A stretch of DNA of 64,000 nucleotides from contig NZ_CP120679.1 in the NCBI RefSeq assembly GCF_029537375.1, forward strand, positions 3,198,501-3,262,500, in the 5' to 3' direction. The notes below the pieces were generated by a model. That model had not been told where the DNA came from. It saw nothing but the letters and a program-made list of their open reading frames with translations, and made no database searches. Source of the stretch: Bacillus sp. HSf4. Its GTDB lineage: Bacteria; Bacillota; Bacilli; Bacillales; Bacillaceae. Below are positions 26,888-36,535 of the stretch, piece by piece; position 1 is the stretch's first letter; every line of letters starts with the position of its first letter. Both the position numbers and the translations under genes were made by a program.

Positions 26888-28090
26888 TTATTCTCCTAGC
26901 GCCTCTTTGCGAAGCTGATCTGCTTTATCCGTGCGCTCCCAAGGCAGATCAAGATCAAGGCGTCCAAAATGTCCGTATGCTGCCGTTTGTTTATAAATCG
27001 GACGGCGCAGGTCAAGCATCTTGATAATGCCGGCAGGTCTTAGATCAAAGTTTTTGCGAACCACTTCAATCAAAGTCTCTTCGCTCGCTTTTCCCGTACC
27101 GAATGTATCAATCGAAATCGATACCGGCTGAGCGACGCCGATCGCATAGGCAAGCTGAACCTCGCATGACTCGGCAAGTCCTGCTGCGACGATGTTTTTC
27201 GCTACATATCTGGCAGCATAAGCGGCAGATCTGTCAACTTTTGTCGCGTCTTTCCCGGAAAACGCGCCGCCTCCGTGGCGGGCATATCCGCCGTACGTGT
27301 CGACAATGATTTTCCGGCCGGTCAATCCGGCATCTCCCTGCGGACCGCCGATGACAAAACGTCCTGTTGGATTAATGAAATATTTCGTGTTTTCATCGAT
27401 CAGTTCTTTTGGCACAACCGGATTAATGACATATTCTTTCAGGTTGCGCTGAATCTGCTCAAGCGTAATCTCCGGATGATGCTGTGTAGAAATCACGATT
27501 GTATCGATGCGAATCGGTTTATTGTTCTCATCATATTCAACGGTTACTTGAGTTTTTCCGTCCGGACGCAAGTATGGAAGGATTTCCTCTTTCCGAACTT
27601 CCGTCAACCGGCGGGACAATTTATGAGCAAGGGAAATCGGCAGAGGCATGAGTTCCTTTGTCTCGTTGCAGGCAAAGCCGAACATCAGGCCTTGGTCTCC
27701 GGCTCCGATCGCTTCAATTTCTGCGTCGCTCATGTCACCTTCACGCGCTTCAAGCGCCTGATCGACACCCATTGCAATGTCAGGAGACTGCTCGTCTATA
27801 GATGTTAATACTGCGCATGTTTCAGCATCAAAGCCGTATTTTGCGCGAGTGTATCCTATCTCTTTAATCGTTTCGCGTACTGTCTTCGGAATATCCACGT
27901 ATGTGGATGTTGTAATTTCACCGCTTACCAGCACCAAACCGGTTGTTACAGATGTTTCGCATGCGACGCGTGCATTCGGATCTTTCTTTAAAATTTCGTC
28001 TAATATACTATCCGAAATCTGATCGCAAATTTTGTCCGGATGGCCCTCTGTAACTGACTCTGAAGTAAATAACCGACGATTTTTGCTCAT
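26888..28090 (-). CDS. metK: S-adenosylmethionine synthetase
   Basis: 400 residues, the B. subtilis length. It makes SAM from methionine and ATP. MetK signatures are [21 protein letters not shown] and [22 protein letters not shown] with CAGGAGG upstream. The mRNA leader is very long. A SAM-I riboswitch ends at 28434, and a further 340 bases with tandem repeats precede the start codon. SAM feedback through the riboswitch is the expected control. Confidence 0.97.
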   Translation of the reverse strand: MSKNRRLFTSESVTEGHPDKICDQISDSILDEILKKDPNARVACETSVTTGLVLVSGEITTSTYVDIPKTVRETIKEIGYTRAKYGFDAETCAVLTSIDEQSPDIAMGVDQALEAREGDMSDAEIEAIGAGDQGLMFGFACNETKELMPLPISLAHKLSRRLTEVRKEEILPYLRPDGKTQVTVEYDENNKPIRIDTIVISTQHHPEITLEQIQRNLKEYVINPVVPKELIDENTKYFINPTGRFVIGGPQGDAGLTGRKIIVDTYGGYARHGGGAFSGKDATKVDRSAAYAARYVAKNIVAAGLAESCEVQLAYAIGVAQPVSISIDTFGTGKASEETLIEVVRKNFDLRPAGIIKMLDLRRPIYKQTAAYGHFGRLDLDLPWERTDKADQLRKEALGE

Positions 28091-28196
28091 GTTTATATTT
28101 CCTCCTGTATATGAAGATCAGCCGTGATCTTAATGATGATACGGAACCCGTCCCTTTTACATGATATGACGCACCGGGGCATCATGACCTCTCACT

Positions 28197-28405
28197 TTGA
28201 AAGAATTTCCATATTTCTTATTCTTAACGAGATCCTGAGCCGATATTCCCCTTTTGCAGGCGGCCTTTCCTGATCGGCTTCCCGGCTGCATCCCTTCACG
28301 TCCTGTGAAAAACGCCCAGTACCTTCGTCCTGCTTGATACTCGGCTAAAACCTTTCACGTCCTGTGAAAAACGCCCAGTACCTTCGTCCTGAAGGCATTT
28401 TTTTT
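28197..28405 (+). ncRNA. Candidate small RNA antisense to the metK leader
   Basis: On the plus strand a possible promoter (TTGAAA 28197-28202, 16 bp, TATTCT 28219-28224) is followed by the tandem repeat region. The unit ends in a good intrinsic terminator (CCTTC-GTCCT-GAAGG, then eight T within 28398-28405). A transcript of about 170 nt would have four loops or single-stranded segments containing GTCCT. The promoter is only moderate. The terminator is clear. This could instead just be the complement of structure used by the metK leader. Confidence 0.35.
28295..28391 (-). repeat. Tandem 38-bp direct repeats in the metK leader
   Basis: Two exact 38-bp copies (28295-28332 and 28354-28391) recur with a 59-base period. 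On the metK-sense strand each contains TTCAC-AGGAC-GTGAA, a hairpin presenting AGGAC in the loop, and GCAGGACGAAGG or CCTTC-AGGAC-GAAGG. The heptamer CAGGACG thus occurs four times. GGA in a hairpin loop preceded by ACA is the binding pattern of CsrA, which B. subtilis-group species possess. Location between riboswitch terminator and start codon fits a second layer of control. Confidence 0.7.
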
Positions 28406-28433
28406 AGCAGTTTTTGTATATGGATTTATGCAA

Positions 28434-28629
28434 TAAAAAAACCTTTTCCTATTCTCTGAGGAAAGGGTCTGGTATTGCGTGCCTTTCACTCTTATCGCTC
28501 AAGGTATTCGACACCTTGCATCAGGTTAGCACCATAGTGTTCTCAGGAACTGTTTTACATCCTTTATATAGAGAGAAACCGGTTGCTGGGCTTCATCGGG
28601 CCTGTCCCTCCGCCAGCTCGGGATAAGAG
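28434..28629 (-). ncRNA. SAM-I (S-box) riboswitch of metK
   Basis: On the minus strand the aptamer opens with CTCTTATC (28622-28629), continues with GGCGGAGGGACAGGCCC and GAAGCCCAGCAACC, the S-box core, and closes with GATAAGAG (28489-28496) pairing with the opening strand. The expression platform is an intrinsic terminator, ACCCTTTCCT / AGGAAAAGGT plus a T run (28434-28468). High SAM should stabilise the aptamer and stop transcription before metK. Confidence 0.95.
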
Positions 28630-28744
28630 TATCCGCTCAATGAAATATCTTATCTTAAAATGGCTTGTCATGTCAATATCGGTCAAGATAAATTTGGAAC
28701 AACTCTTTGAAGAAAAAACCCGAACGAAATTGCAGAAAACAGTA

Positions 28745-28794
28745 TAGACTATAAGAGTAAATGTGTTATACTATTTCTACATTAATGTTATACA
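28745..28794 (+). promoter_or_regulatory. pckA promoter with two CcpN boxes
   Basis: Two matches to the CcpN consensus TRTGHYATAYW are present: TGTGTTATACT (28762-28772, perfect) and AATGTTATACA (28784-28794, one mismatch). The -10 TATACT (28767-28772) overlaps the first, and the second lies just past the transcription start. CcpN represses pckA and gapB during glycolytic growth in B. subtilis, so glycolytic repression is expected here. The -35 (TAGACT) is poor. Confidence 0.75.
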
Positions 28795-28824
28795 CATTAA
28801 AAAACACGCAAAGGAAGGTTTTTT

Positions 28825-30408
28825 ATGAATTCTGTAGATTTGGCGACTGACTTGCAAACATTATTAACGGGTGATAACGTCCAGTTCAATTTATCCGTTC
28901 CGCATCTTGTTGAAAAAATCCTTCACCGCAAAGAGGGGGTCTTGACATCATCAGGAGCCGTACGGGCGACGACCGGTACATATACCGGCCGTTCTCCAAA
29001 AGACAAATTCATTGTTGAGGAGGAAAGCTCAAAGGAAAAGATTGACTGGGGCGCCGTAAACCAGCCGATTTCAGAGGCCGCTTTTGAAAGGCTTTACACA
29101 AAAGTCGTCAGCTATTTAAAGGAGCGCGACGAACTGTTTGTGTTTGAAGGATTTGCGGGTGCAGATGAAAAATACCGCCTTCCGATCACTGTCGTCAACG
29201 AGTTCGCCTGGCACAACCTGTTCGCGAGACAGCTGTTCATCAGGCCTGAAGATCATCATCAAAAGCCGGCTGAAGAGCCTTTTACGATCCTTTCCGCTCC
29301 TCATTTTAAAGCCGATCCGCTCCTTGACGGTACAAGATCGGAAACATTTATCATCGTCTCATTTGAGAAGCGCACCATATTAATCGGAGGAACCGAATAT
29401 GCCGGAGAAATGAAAAAATCGATTTTTTCGATTATGAATTTTCTTCTGCCGGAACGAAACATTCTGCCGATGCACTGCTCTGCGAACGTCGGCGAGGAAG
29501 GGGGAACCGCTCTCTTCTTCGGTTTGTCAGGCACCGGAAAAACGACCCTTTCGGCAGATCCGAAGCGGAGGCTGATCGGCGATGACGAACACGGCTGGTC
29601 AAGTACAGGTGTATTTAATATTGAGGGCGGATGCTACGCAAAATGCATCCATTTAAGCGAAGAAAAAGAACCGCAGATTTATAGAGCGATCCGCTTCGGC
29701 TCCGTTCTTGAAAATGTCGTCGTTGACACTGAAACCGGGGAACCGGATTACTCTGACAGCTTTTATACGGAAAATACTAGAGCCGCTTACCCGATAGAGG
29801 CGATCGACAACATTGTCAAACCGAGCATCGCGGCACACCCGCAAACCATTGTATTTCTGACGGCGGATGCGTTCGGCGTGCTTCCTCCGATCAGCAAACT
29901 GACGAAAGAACAGGCGATGTATCATTTCTTGAGCGGATATACGAGCAAGCTTGCCGGAACAGAACGCGGCATCACCTCTCCTGAAGCGACTTTTTCAACC
30001 TGCTTCGGCTCGCCATTCCTCCCGCTCCCGGCCCATGTTTATGCAGAAATGCTGGGACGCAAAATTGATGAGCACGGCGTCAGCGTATTCCTCGTCAACA
30101 CAGGCTGGACCGGCGGAGGCTACGGCGTCGGAGAGAGAATGAGCCTGGCTTATACGAGAGCAATGGTTCAAGCCGCAATTGAGGGTGAACTGGATCATGC
30201 AGACATGAGAACGGACCGGATTTTCGGTCTGCATACGCCGATACACGTTCCGGGTGTTCCCGATCAGGTGCTCGAACCGGCAAAAACTTGGGCGGATGAA
30301 AAAGCGTACGAAGAAAAAGCAATTCTTTTGGCAAACGAATTTAAAAAGAACTTTAAAAAGTTTTCTAATACCGGCGATATCGAAAAAGCCGGAGGTCCTC
30401 TGATCTAA
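28825..30408 (+). CDS. pckA: Phosphoenolpyruvate carboxykinase (ATP)
   Basis: 527 residues, identical in length to the B. subtilis enzyme. It converts oxaloacetate and ATP to PEP, the entry step of gluconeogenesis. The kinase-1a P-loop GLSGTGKTT, the metal/PEP site RSPKDKF and the lid segment [12 protein letters not shown] are all intact. The ATG follows AAGGAAGG. It is controlled by the CcpN boxes upstream. The next gene is a dicarboxylate-type transporter on the same strand, behind a terminator. Confidence 0.97.
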   Translation: MNSVDLATDLQTLLTGDNVQFNLSVPHLVEKILHRKEGVLTSSGAVRATTGTYTGRSPKDKFIVEEESSKEKIDWGAVNQPISEAAFERLYTKVVSYLKERDELFVFEGFAGADEKYRLPITVVNEFAWHNLFARQLFIRPEDHHQKPAEEPFTILSAPHFKADPLLDGTRSETFIIVSFEKRTILIGGTEYAGEMKKSIFSIMNFLLPERNILPMHCSANVGEEGGTALFFGLSGTGKTTLSADPKRRLIGDDEHGWSSTGVFNIEGGCYAKCIHLSEEKEPQIYRAIRFGSVLENVVVDTETGEPDYSDSFYTENTRAAYPIEAIDNIVKPSIAAHPQTIVFLTADAFGVLPPISKLTKEQAMYHFLSGYTSKLAGTERGITSPEATFSTCFGSPFLPLPAHVYAEMLGRKIDEHGVSVFLVNTGWTGGGYGVGERMSLAYTRAMVQAAIEGELDHADMRTDRIFGLHTPIHVPGVPDQVLEPAKTWADEKAYEEKAILLANEFKKNFKKFSNTGDIEKAGGPLI

Positions 30409-30419
30409 AACCAATAAGC

Positions 30420-30450
30420 AGCAGCGCAAGATCTTGCGCTGCTGTTGTTT
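30420..30450 (+). terminator. Terminator of pckA
   Basis: A perfect 12-bp palindromic stem AGCAGCGCAAGA / TCTTGCGCTGCT is followed by GTTGTTT, 11 bases after the stop. Confidence 0.8.
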
Positions 30451-30540
30451 GAAAATAAAGACTTTTTTCATTTTTAACAAAAGAAAGTTTTCATATGATA
30501 ATATGATAAAAACATTTGTATACTTCAGGAGGACATATCG

Positions 30541-31725
30541 ATGAAATTTGGATTGCTGCCGAGAATTATCACGGCAATTGTTCTTGGTGTTATCGTTGGA
30601 AGCTTTGCTCCGCTTTGGTTTGTCAAAACCGCCGCAACGTTCAATGACATTTTCGGAAACTTTATCAAATTTGCCATTCCTTTTATTATTATTGCTTTTA
30701 TCATTCCGGGCATTGGACAAATCGGACGCGGAGCTGGAAAAATTCTTGGCCTTACAGCCGGTATCGCCTATGCGTCAACCATTATCGCGGGGCTTTTGGC
30801 CTTTCTCGTCGGCTCAAACCTGCTGCCCGCCATCATTTCCGGACATCAGCTGCAGGAATTTAAAAATCCGGAAGAAGTGCTGCAAAGCGGATTTTTCACG
30901 ATTGAAATGACGCCTTTCATGAGCGTGATGAGCGCGCTGATTTTCGCTTTCATCATGGGTATCGGAATCGCCTATCTGCCTGGCAAAACATTAAAAAACG
31001 CGTTTGATGAATTTCAAACGGTTATCGAAAAGCTGATCTCGTATATCATTATTCCTTTATTGCCCGTTCATATTTTCGGCATTTTCACAAATATGACGTA
31101 CGGCGGCCAGGTACAGACCATCTTATCCGTGTTTGCAAAAGTGTTTGTGATGATTATTGTGCTGCACTTCGTCATTCTCTTGTTTCAATACACGACGGCA
31201 GGCCTTGCCAATGGCAGGAACCCGTTCGCACTGTTGAAAATCGTGGCGCCTGCTTATTTTACCGCGCTTGGCACACAGTCTTCAGCCGCAACCATTCCGG
31301 TGACGCTCAGACAAGTGAGAAAAACAGGCGCCAGCCAAAAAGTGGCCGATTTTGCGGTTCCGCTTCTCGCCAATATTCATTTGTCAGGCAGTACGATCAC
31401 CCTGACAAGCTGCGCAATGGGCGTCTTGATTTTAAACGGGCAGACGCCGACCTTTTCAATGATGATGCCGTTCATCTTAATGCTTGGCATCACAATGGTC
31501 GCAGCGCCGGGCGCTCCGGGGGGAGCTGTCATGGCTGCAGCCGGGCTTTTACAGTCGATGCTCGGCTTTAATGAAACAAGCGTCTCCTTAATGATCGCCC
31601 TTTATCTCGCCCAGGACAGCTTGGGCACGGCGACGAATGTCACGGGGGACGGCGCTCTTACGATGATCATTCACAGACTGACTTTCAAAAAAGGTCTTGG
31701 AAATGAAGAAGATGTACCTGCATAA
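30541..31725 (+). CDS. DAACS-family dicarboxylate/amino acid:cation symporter
   Basis: 394 residues with eight or more membrane helices and the family's transport core: TLRQVRKTG..PLLANIHLSGSTITLTSCAMG and TMVAAPGAPGG with ALYLAQDSLGTATNVTGDGALT. These correspond to the hairpin and NMDGT-type regions of GltP/DctP-like symporters, but the match is to the distant YhhJ-like branch. AGGAGG ribosome site. I recall no counterpart at this place in B. subtilis. The position after pckA suggests a C4-dicarboxylate or amino acid feeding gluconeogenesis. The substrate is unproven. Confidence 0.85.
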   Translation: MKFGLLPRIITAIVLGVIVGSFAPLWFVKTAATFNDIFGNFIKFAIPFIIIAFIIPGIGQIGRGAGKILGLTAGIAYASTIIAGLLAFLVGSNLLPAIISGHQLQEFKNPEEVLQSGFFTIEMTPFMSVMSALIFAFIMGIGIAYLPGKTLKNAFDEFQTVIEKLISYIIIPLLPVHIFGIFTNMTYGGQVQTILSVFAKVFVMIIVLHFVILLFQYTTAGLANGRNPFALLKIVAPAYFTALGTQSSAATIPVTLRQVRKTGASQKVADFAVPLLANIHLSGSTITLTSCAMGVLILNGQTPTFSMMMPFILMLGITMVAAPGAPGGAVMAAAGLLQSMLGFNETSVSLMIALYLAQDSLGTATNVTGDGALTMIIHRLTFKKGLGNEEDVPA

Positions 31726-31731
31726 CTGCAG

Positions 31732-31766
31732 AAAAGCCAAGGACGCATTCAGCGCCTTGGCTTTTT
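31732..31766 (+). terminator. Terminator after the DAACS symporter
   Basis: AAAAGCCAAGG pairs with CCTTGGCTTTT and runs into six T. It lies between convergent genes and also covers the end of ytmB. Confidence 0.8.
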
Positions 31767-32008
31767 TAATTCGTTGAATTTAAGGAAACGAGTCTATATG
31801 TTAAATGTGTGCGTCCTTCTGACCATTCAAGGCGCTCCGCATGCGCCGTTCCAGTAATGTCGCCCTTCTTTGTCTTTCTGACTTCGATCGGTACGTGAAG
31901 AGGGTACACCCGATAGCCTTCTTTTTCCAGTGTAAACAAGTTTTCCTCGACCCTTGTTTCTTTTCCTTTTGTCACAATCATCGTATTAAATTCAACTGGC
32001 ATTCCCAC
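31766..32008 (-). CDS. ytmB: YtmB, DUF2584 family protein
   Basis: 80 residues from a GTG with GGAGGGGG seven bases upstream. Beta-rich and soluble (VEFNTMIVTKGKETRVEENLFTLEK). It matches B. subtilis YtmB, of unknown function, in sequence and position next to ytmA. Confidence 0.82.
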   Translation of the reverse strand: MGMPVEFNTMIVTKGKETRVEENLFTLEKEGYRVYPLHVPIEVRKTKKGDITGTAHAERLEWSEGRTHLTYRLVSLNSTN

Positions 32009-32058
32009 GCGAAAGCCCCCTCCTTTATCTTTTACTTTAGTTTATCATAACTTGTCCA

Positions 32059-32832
32059 TCACCTGCTCTTCATCCACCGCGAGAGCTCTCTGACAATCCT
32101 TCTGTTTTCCCCCGGAGGGAAGTAATGGGTGAACGCATTGAAGTACCAGGTTTCAACCGATTTCCTTCTTTTCATCAATTCCTGTTCCAGGCGGCGCGCA
32201 TGTTCAATCGAGACATTTTGATCGTTCACTCCGTGAATCAAAAGGATCGGCGCATCAATATGATCGAGCTTGTCAAACGGCGTCCGCCAGGCATATGCCT
32301 GCGCCGCTTTTTCCGGCGTCCCGCCGATGACCCGCTTCATCATCCTCCGCAAATCCTTACGTTCGCGATAGGTCATGACCATATCGCTCACACCGCCCCA
32401 GGAAACAAAAGAAGCGGCGGCTGATTTCATTTCTATGGCTGTTAAAATGCCCATAATTCCGCCGCGCGAAAACCCGAATATATGAACGCGTTGTTCTTTC
32501 ACAAGCTCATGCTTCTGCAGCAGACGGAATGCCGCAAACGCATCTTCCCGGTCATCCCCGGCAAAATCCTCGTTCCCCTCACCGCCTTGATTGCCCCTGT
32601 AATAGGGAGCGAGAACGACAAAGCCTTGCGAGGCAAACTGCACGATCCGCCCGGGCCTGACCATACCGACATTTTTAATCCCGCCGCGCAAATACAAAAA
32701 ACCGTCGTAGCGTCCGGGCGCTGCAGGTTCCGCAAGCAGTCCCTTGACTTTCAGTCCTTGTGAAAGGTATGTAACGGAAAACAGCCGCACTTGGCCGTTC
32801 GGTGATGGGAATCTTCTTTTTTCTATCCACAT
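32059..32832 (-). CDS. ytmA: YtmA, prolyl-oligopeptidase-like alpha/beta hydrolase
   Basis: 257 residues. Alpha/beta hydrolase with GFSRGGIMG as the nucleophile elbow, the acid in LIHGVNDQNV and the histidine in AFTHYFPP. The N-terminal strand region YLSQGLKVKGLLAEP is typical of S9-type peptidase catalytic domains lacking the propeller. The substrate is unknown. Orthologue of B. subtilis YtmA by position and length. Confidence 0.87.
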   Translation of the reverse strand: MWIEKRRFPSPNGQVRLFSVTYLSQGLKVKGLLAEPAAPGRYDGFLYLRGGIKNVGMVRPGRIVQFASQGFVVLAPYYRGNQGGEGNEDFAGDDREDAFAAFRLLQKHELVKEQRVHIFGFSRGGIMGILTAIEMKSAAASFVSWGGVSDMVMTYRERKDLRRMMKRVIGGTPEKAAQAYAWRTPFDKLDHIDAPILLIHGVNDQNVSIEHARRLEQELMKRRKSVETWYFNAFTHYFPPGENRRIVRELSRWMKSR

Positions 32833-32941
32833 TTGGTCATGTCACCTCTATTTAATCCGCAGTTGTCCCTCACACCTGTTTTGCATTTAACATAAACTAT
32901 TTTATGCCGAAAACAACCGAAATTAAAGGAGGGAAATCGGT

Positions 32942-33934
32942 TTGAAGCGTTTCTTTTTGACCATATTATCCTTCACCGTGATGCTCTTTATCCTCGCTTC
33001 CTGCAGCGGGCAGCAATCAGAAAAAGTCCGCCTGGCGGAAGTGACCCGTTCCGTTTTTTATACGCCTTTATATATCGCCATCTCCGAAGGCTTTTTTAAA
33101 GAAGAAGGCATCGATATCGAGCTGAAAACGACCTGGGGCGGAGATAAAACAATGACTGCCCTGTTGTCAAACGGCGCAGATATCGCGCTTGTCGGATCGG
33201 AAACATCCATCTATGTGAATGCACAGGGAGCAAGCGACCCTGTCATTAATTTTGCCCAGCTTACCCAGACGGACGGAACATTTCTTGTCTCCAGGCAAAA
33301 GGCGGATGATTTCAGCTGGGATCAGCTGAAAGGTAAAACGTTCCTCGGCCAGCGGAAAGGCGGCATGCCGCAGATGGCGGGAGAATACGCCTTAAAGCAA
33401 AAAGGCATCGATCCTAAGAAAGACCTTCATTTGATCCAAACGATCGACTTTGCCAACATCGCCAACAGCTTTGCTTCCGGAACGGGAGATTATGTTCAGC
33501 TTTTCGAACCTCAGGCCTCCATTTTTGAAAAAGAAGGCATCGGCCAAATTGTCGCCTCCTTCGGCAAAGAATCGGGCCGGATTCCCTACACGACTTTCAT
33601 GGCAAAAGAAAGCTACTTAAAGAAGAATAAAGAAACAGCGGAAAAATTCACCCGGGCGATCTATAAAGCTCAAAAGTGGGTCAAGTCACATTCCTCAAAA
33701 GAAGCCGCGCTCAGCATTCAGGATTATTTTAAAGACACAGATCTGTCCATCATTGCATCCTCTATCGAACGATATAAAAAACAGGATTCTTTCGCACTCC
33801 ATCCTGTTCTTGATGCAGAGGAATGGAATCAGCTGCAAACCATTATGGATGAAGCCGGAGAGCTGCCGAAACACATATCTCACCAAGAGCTGGTCAATAC
33901 ACAGATCGCCGAAAAGGTCACAAAAAATCAATAG
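32942..33934 (+). CDS. ytlA: YtlA, ABC importer substrate-binding lipoprotein
   Basis: 330 residues, TTG start behind AAAGGAGGG. Lipoprotein signal with lipobox LASC, followed by an NMT1/SsuA-type binding fold (EVTRSVFYTPLYIAISEGFFKEEGIDIEL). It forms an operon with ytlC and ytlD, giving a complete ABC importer. Relatives bind pyrimidine precursors of thiamine, sulfonates or nitrate. The actual ligand is not evident and no THI-box or S-box is seen upstream. Confidence 0.9.
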   Translation: MKRFFLTILSFTVMLFILASCSGQQSEKVRLAEVTRSVFYTPLYIAISEGFFKEEGIDIELKTTWGGDKTMTALLSNGADIALVGSETSIYVNAQGASDPVINFAQLTQTDGTFLVSRQKADDFSWDQLKGKTFLGQRKGGMPQMAGEYALKQKGIDPKKDLHLIQTIDFANIANSFASGTGDYVQLFEPQASIFEKEGIGQIVASFGKESGRIPYTTFMAKESYLKKNKETAEKFTRAIYKAQKWVKSHSSKEAALSIQDYFKDTDLSIIASSIERYKKQDSFALHPVLDAEEWNQLQTIMDEAGELPKHISHQELVNTQIAEKVTKNQ

Positions 33935-33945
33935 GAGGTGGCCGC

Positions 33946-34716
33946 ATGTCTTTTTTGCAAGTTCAGGATGTCACACATACTTATTTTTCTTTGCAAGAAA
34001 AAACCACCGCGCTGGAGAATGTCAGCATCAATGTTGAAAAAGGCGAGTTTGTCTCTTTTCTCGGTCCGAGCGGATGCGGCAAAACAACGCTGCTCTCGAT
34101 CATCGCCGGCATCGTGGCGCCGACGGAAGGCCGTGTTTTATTTGAAGGGCAACAGCCTGATGAAAAAGACCGGCTGATCGGCTATATGCTTCAGCAGGAT
34201 TATTTGTTCCCCTGGAAAACGATTGAAGAAAACGTCCTTATCGGCTTGCGCATCTCAAAAAAGCTCAGCCTTGAAACAAAACAGGCCGCTTTGGAGCTGT
34301 TGGAAAAGTTCGGACTTCATCAAGTGGAAAACAAGTATCCGAAAGAGCTTTCAGGGGGCATGAGACAAAGAGCCGCTCTCGCCCGCACACTCGCCGTCGA
34401 TCCCGGAATCCTCCTGCTTGATGAACCCTTTTCAGCCCTTGATTATCAGACAAAGCTCAACCTTGAAGACCTGGTTTTCAACACGCTGCATACCTATCAA
34501 AAGACAGCCGTCCTTGTCACCCATGACATTGAAGAGGCGATCGCCATGAGCGATCGGATCCTGCTGTTTTCAAAGCAGCCGGGTACGGTTCATAAAACCT
34601 TTGCGATTCCCGAATCTTTACGAAAGCTGACACCGTTTGAAGCAAGGCAGGAACCGGAATTTCAGGCCATCTTTCAGGCCATATGGAAGGAGCTCAATCA
34701 CCTTGAACAACACTGA
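33946..34716 (+). CDS. ytlC: YtlC, ABC importer ATP-binding protein
   Basis: 256 residues. Walker A is GPSGCGKTT, the signature ELSGGMRQR, and Walker [13 protein letters not shown], followed by LVTHD: the SsuB/TauB/ThiZ class. It begins 12 bases after ytlA with AGGAGGTGG upstream and overlaps ytlD by 14 nt. Confidence 0.93.
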   Translation: MSFLQVQDVTHTYFSLQEKTTALENVSINVEKGEFVSFLGPSGCGKTTLLSIIAGIVAPTEGRVLFEGQQPDEKDRLIGYMLQQDYLFPWKTIEENVLIGLRISKKLSLETKQAALELLEKFGLHQVENKYPKELSGGMRQRAALARTLAVDPGILLLDEPFSALDYQTKLNLEDLVFNTLHTYQKTAVLVTHDIEEAIAMSDRILLFSKQPGTVHKTFAIPESLRKLTPFEARQEPEFQAIFQAIWKELNHLEQH

Positions 34717-35503
34717 TTTCCTTCATCAACAGTTTTTAAAAAAGCAGCAGGCGGAAAAACGACGGGTCCGCTTTTACCAAATCGCGATATTTATCATCTT
34801 TTTCTCACTGTGGGAAACGGCAAGCCGCCTGGCATGGATCGATCCGCTCATCTTCAGCTCCCCTTCAGCCGTCTGGGGGCTTTTCCTTGAAAAAATGGGG
34901 GACGGTTCATTGCCTGGACATATCGGCGTCACGGTATTTGAAACCATTCTCGGCTTTCTTGCCGGCACCTTGCTCGGAATTTTCCTGGCCGCGCTCTTAT
35001 GGTGGTTTCCAAGGCTCTCCAATATATTGGACCCCTATCTCGTCGTCTTAAATGCAATGCCAAAGGTTGCATTGGGCCCGATCCTCATCGTCGCCATCGG
35101 TCCCAGTCTCACAAGCATCATTGCGATGGGCGCCATCATCAGCGTCATTATCACGACAATCGTTGTCTACACTTCATTTCAGGAAATCGATGAAAATTAT
35201 GTAAAGGTCATGAAAACGTTCGGCGCCAAAAAAAGTGAAATTTTCAAAGAAGTGATTCTTCCCGCTTCCATTCCGACGATGATTTCAACGCTGAAAGTAA
35301 ACGTCGGACTGAGCTGGGTCGGTGTCATCGTCGGGGAATTTTTAGTATCAGCCCGAGGACTCGGCTATATGATCATTTACGGCTTTCAAGTTTTCAATTT
35401 CACCCTTGTCATGCTGAGCCTTCTCATCATCGCCGTGTTTGCAACGATCATGTATCAGTGCGTGGAGCTCTTGGAAAGGAAATGGATGAAGGGAAGAACT
35501 TGA
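34703..35503 (+). CDS. ytlD: YtlD, ABC importer permease
   Basis: 266 residues from TTG 34703, where the protein begins [12 protein letters not shown] longer frame to 34637 lies wholly inside ytlC. Six predicted helices and the EAA loop ([22 protein letters not shown]) of the SsuC/TauC family. Last gene of the ytlACD importer operon. Confidence 0.9.
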   Translation: MNNTDFLHQQFLKKQQAEKRRVRFYQIAIFIIFFSLWETASRLAWIDPLIFSSPSAVWGLFLEKMGDGSLPGHIGVTVFETILGFLAGTLLGIFLAALLWWFPRLSNILDPYLVVLNAMPKVALGPILIVAIGPSLTSIIAMGAIISVIITTIVVYTSFQEIDENYVKVMKTFGAKKSEIFKEVILPASIPTMISTLKVNVGLSWVGVIVGEFLVSARGLGYMIIYGFQVFNFTLVMLSLLIIAVFATIMYQCVELLERKWMKGRT

Positions 35504-35504
35504 A

Positions 35505-35533
35505 AAAAGGCCCTGCTTAACAGCGGGGCCTTT
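35505..35533. terminator. Bidirectional terminator between ytlD and ytkD
   Basis: AAAAGGCCCTGC-TTAACA-GCGGGGCCTTTT sits between convergent genes and has A/T runs on both strands. Confidence 0.85.
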
Positions 35534-35535
35534 TC

Positions 35536-36012
35536 CTAGATCATCCCCTGCTTTTTCAGCTTTTCAAGGCTGATCGTCAGGACGGAATCTTTCATGATAA
35601 AACTATACTTTCTGTTTTTGGCCATGTCATCAGGCAGGTTCTTTAGCAAAACAGGGCCTTTCGTTTCATAGTATGTCTCCTGTTTTTCAATTTTTTCGAT
35701 CTCGGCAAAATAAATATTTTTGACAATCACTTTTTCTCTGCCGAGAACTTTATATTGTCCGAGATATGTCAGCTTTCGTACATCCGCGCCTGTTTCTTCT
35801 TTCACTTCCCGCAGAGCCGCTTCTTCGGCGTTTTCGAAAGGCTCGACTTTGCCGCCCGGAAATTCGTAGCCCCTGTCCTGATGGTTTGTTAAAAGCCATT
35901 GATTTTGATAGCGGCAAATGACCCATACATGTTTGGGCTTCTGTGAAAAGGGATGCTTTTCAAATGAAAGCTGAACCGTATTGCGGTAGAAATCTTTAAA
36001 TTCGTACATCAT
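35536..36012 (-). CDS. ytkD: YtkD, Nudix nucleoside triphosphatase
   Basis: 158 residues, as in B. subtilis. Nudix box GGKVEPFENAEEAALREVKEETGA is complete in its key residues (G..E.REVKEE). YtkD cleans oxidised nucleotides (8-oxo-dGTP) and is active in sporulation and stress in B. subtilis. Confidence 0.92.
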   Translation of the reverse strand: MMYEFKDFYRNTVQLSFEKHPFSQKPKHVWVICRYQNQWLLTNHQDRGYEFPGGKVEPFENAEEAALREVKEETGADVRKLTYLGQYKVLGREKVIVKNIYFAEIEKIEKQETYYETKGPVLLKNLPDDMAKNRKYSFIMKDSVLTISLEKLKKQGMI

Positions 36013-36164
36013 AATCCCTCAAATCCGTTTCCTTGCTTCTTCCACTCATCATATCATATATTGATTCGTTCGGTATGTTTTTTGTCGAGTTCCCGCCTTT
36101 TAATTAAAGCTAATCGATATGAGAGGGTACAAGGCGGACACACCGGGCGGCTCCCGTCTATAGG

Positions 36165-36494
36165 TTAATCAGCAGAATTCATGTCCGCCAGACCGTTTTC
36201 ACTGATGAATGTTTTCGTTTCTTCCGTGCCGAGCCGATAGAGCATTGAATATATGTCCTTCCGCAGTTCATCCAGTTTGTCATTGGAGCTGTCATAATGG
36301 TACTCGACAGCAGGTACATGGGATCGGAAAAAGTTGACCCAATCCTCGGAATGCATCTGATCAAAATACTCTCTCAAAATGATAATGTCATCGTCTGTTG
36401 CCTTGATTTCAAACTCCCACGGGGAAGCGTCAGAGCTTTGTGAAATCATTCCATCTTGAACCGAAACAAAGTATGTCCTCTTTTCCAAAGCCAA
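36165..36494 (-). CDS. Conserved hypothetical protein
   Basis: 109 residues, soluble and acidic, beginning MALEKRTYFVSVQDGMISQ, with two predicted alpha regions (DDIIILREYFDQMHS, KLDELRKDIYSMLYRLG). I do not recognise a named family, although the pattern looks like a small Bacillus stress or sporulation-associated protein. No catalytic motif is visible. It stands alone, between ytkD and ytkC on the same strand. Confidence 0.7.
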   Translation of the reverse strand: MALEKRTYFVSVQDGMISQSSDASPWEFEIKATDDDIIILREYFDQMHSEDWVNFFRSHVPAVEYHYDSSNDKLDELRKDIYSMLYRLGTEETKTFISENGLADMNSAD

Positions 36495-36535
36495 TCATCC
36501 TTTTTCGTGTTAGTATGGCCAGTTGTTTTAAAATG

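Noticed and set aside
28295..28391. Short CRISPR-like array
   Set aside because: There are only two repeat units with one 21-base gap, and the repeats encode hairpins and a terminator. No cas genes are near.
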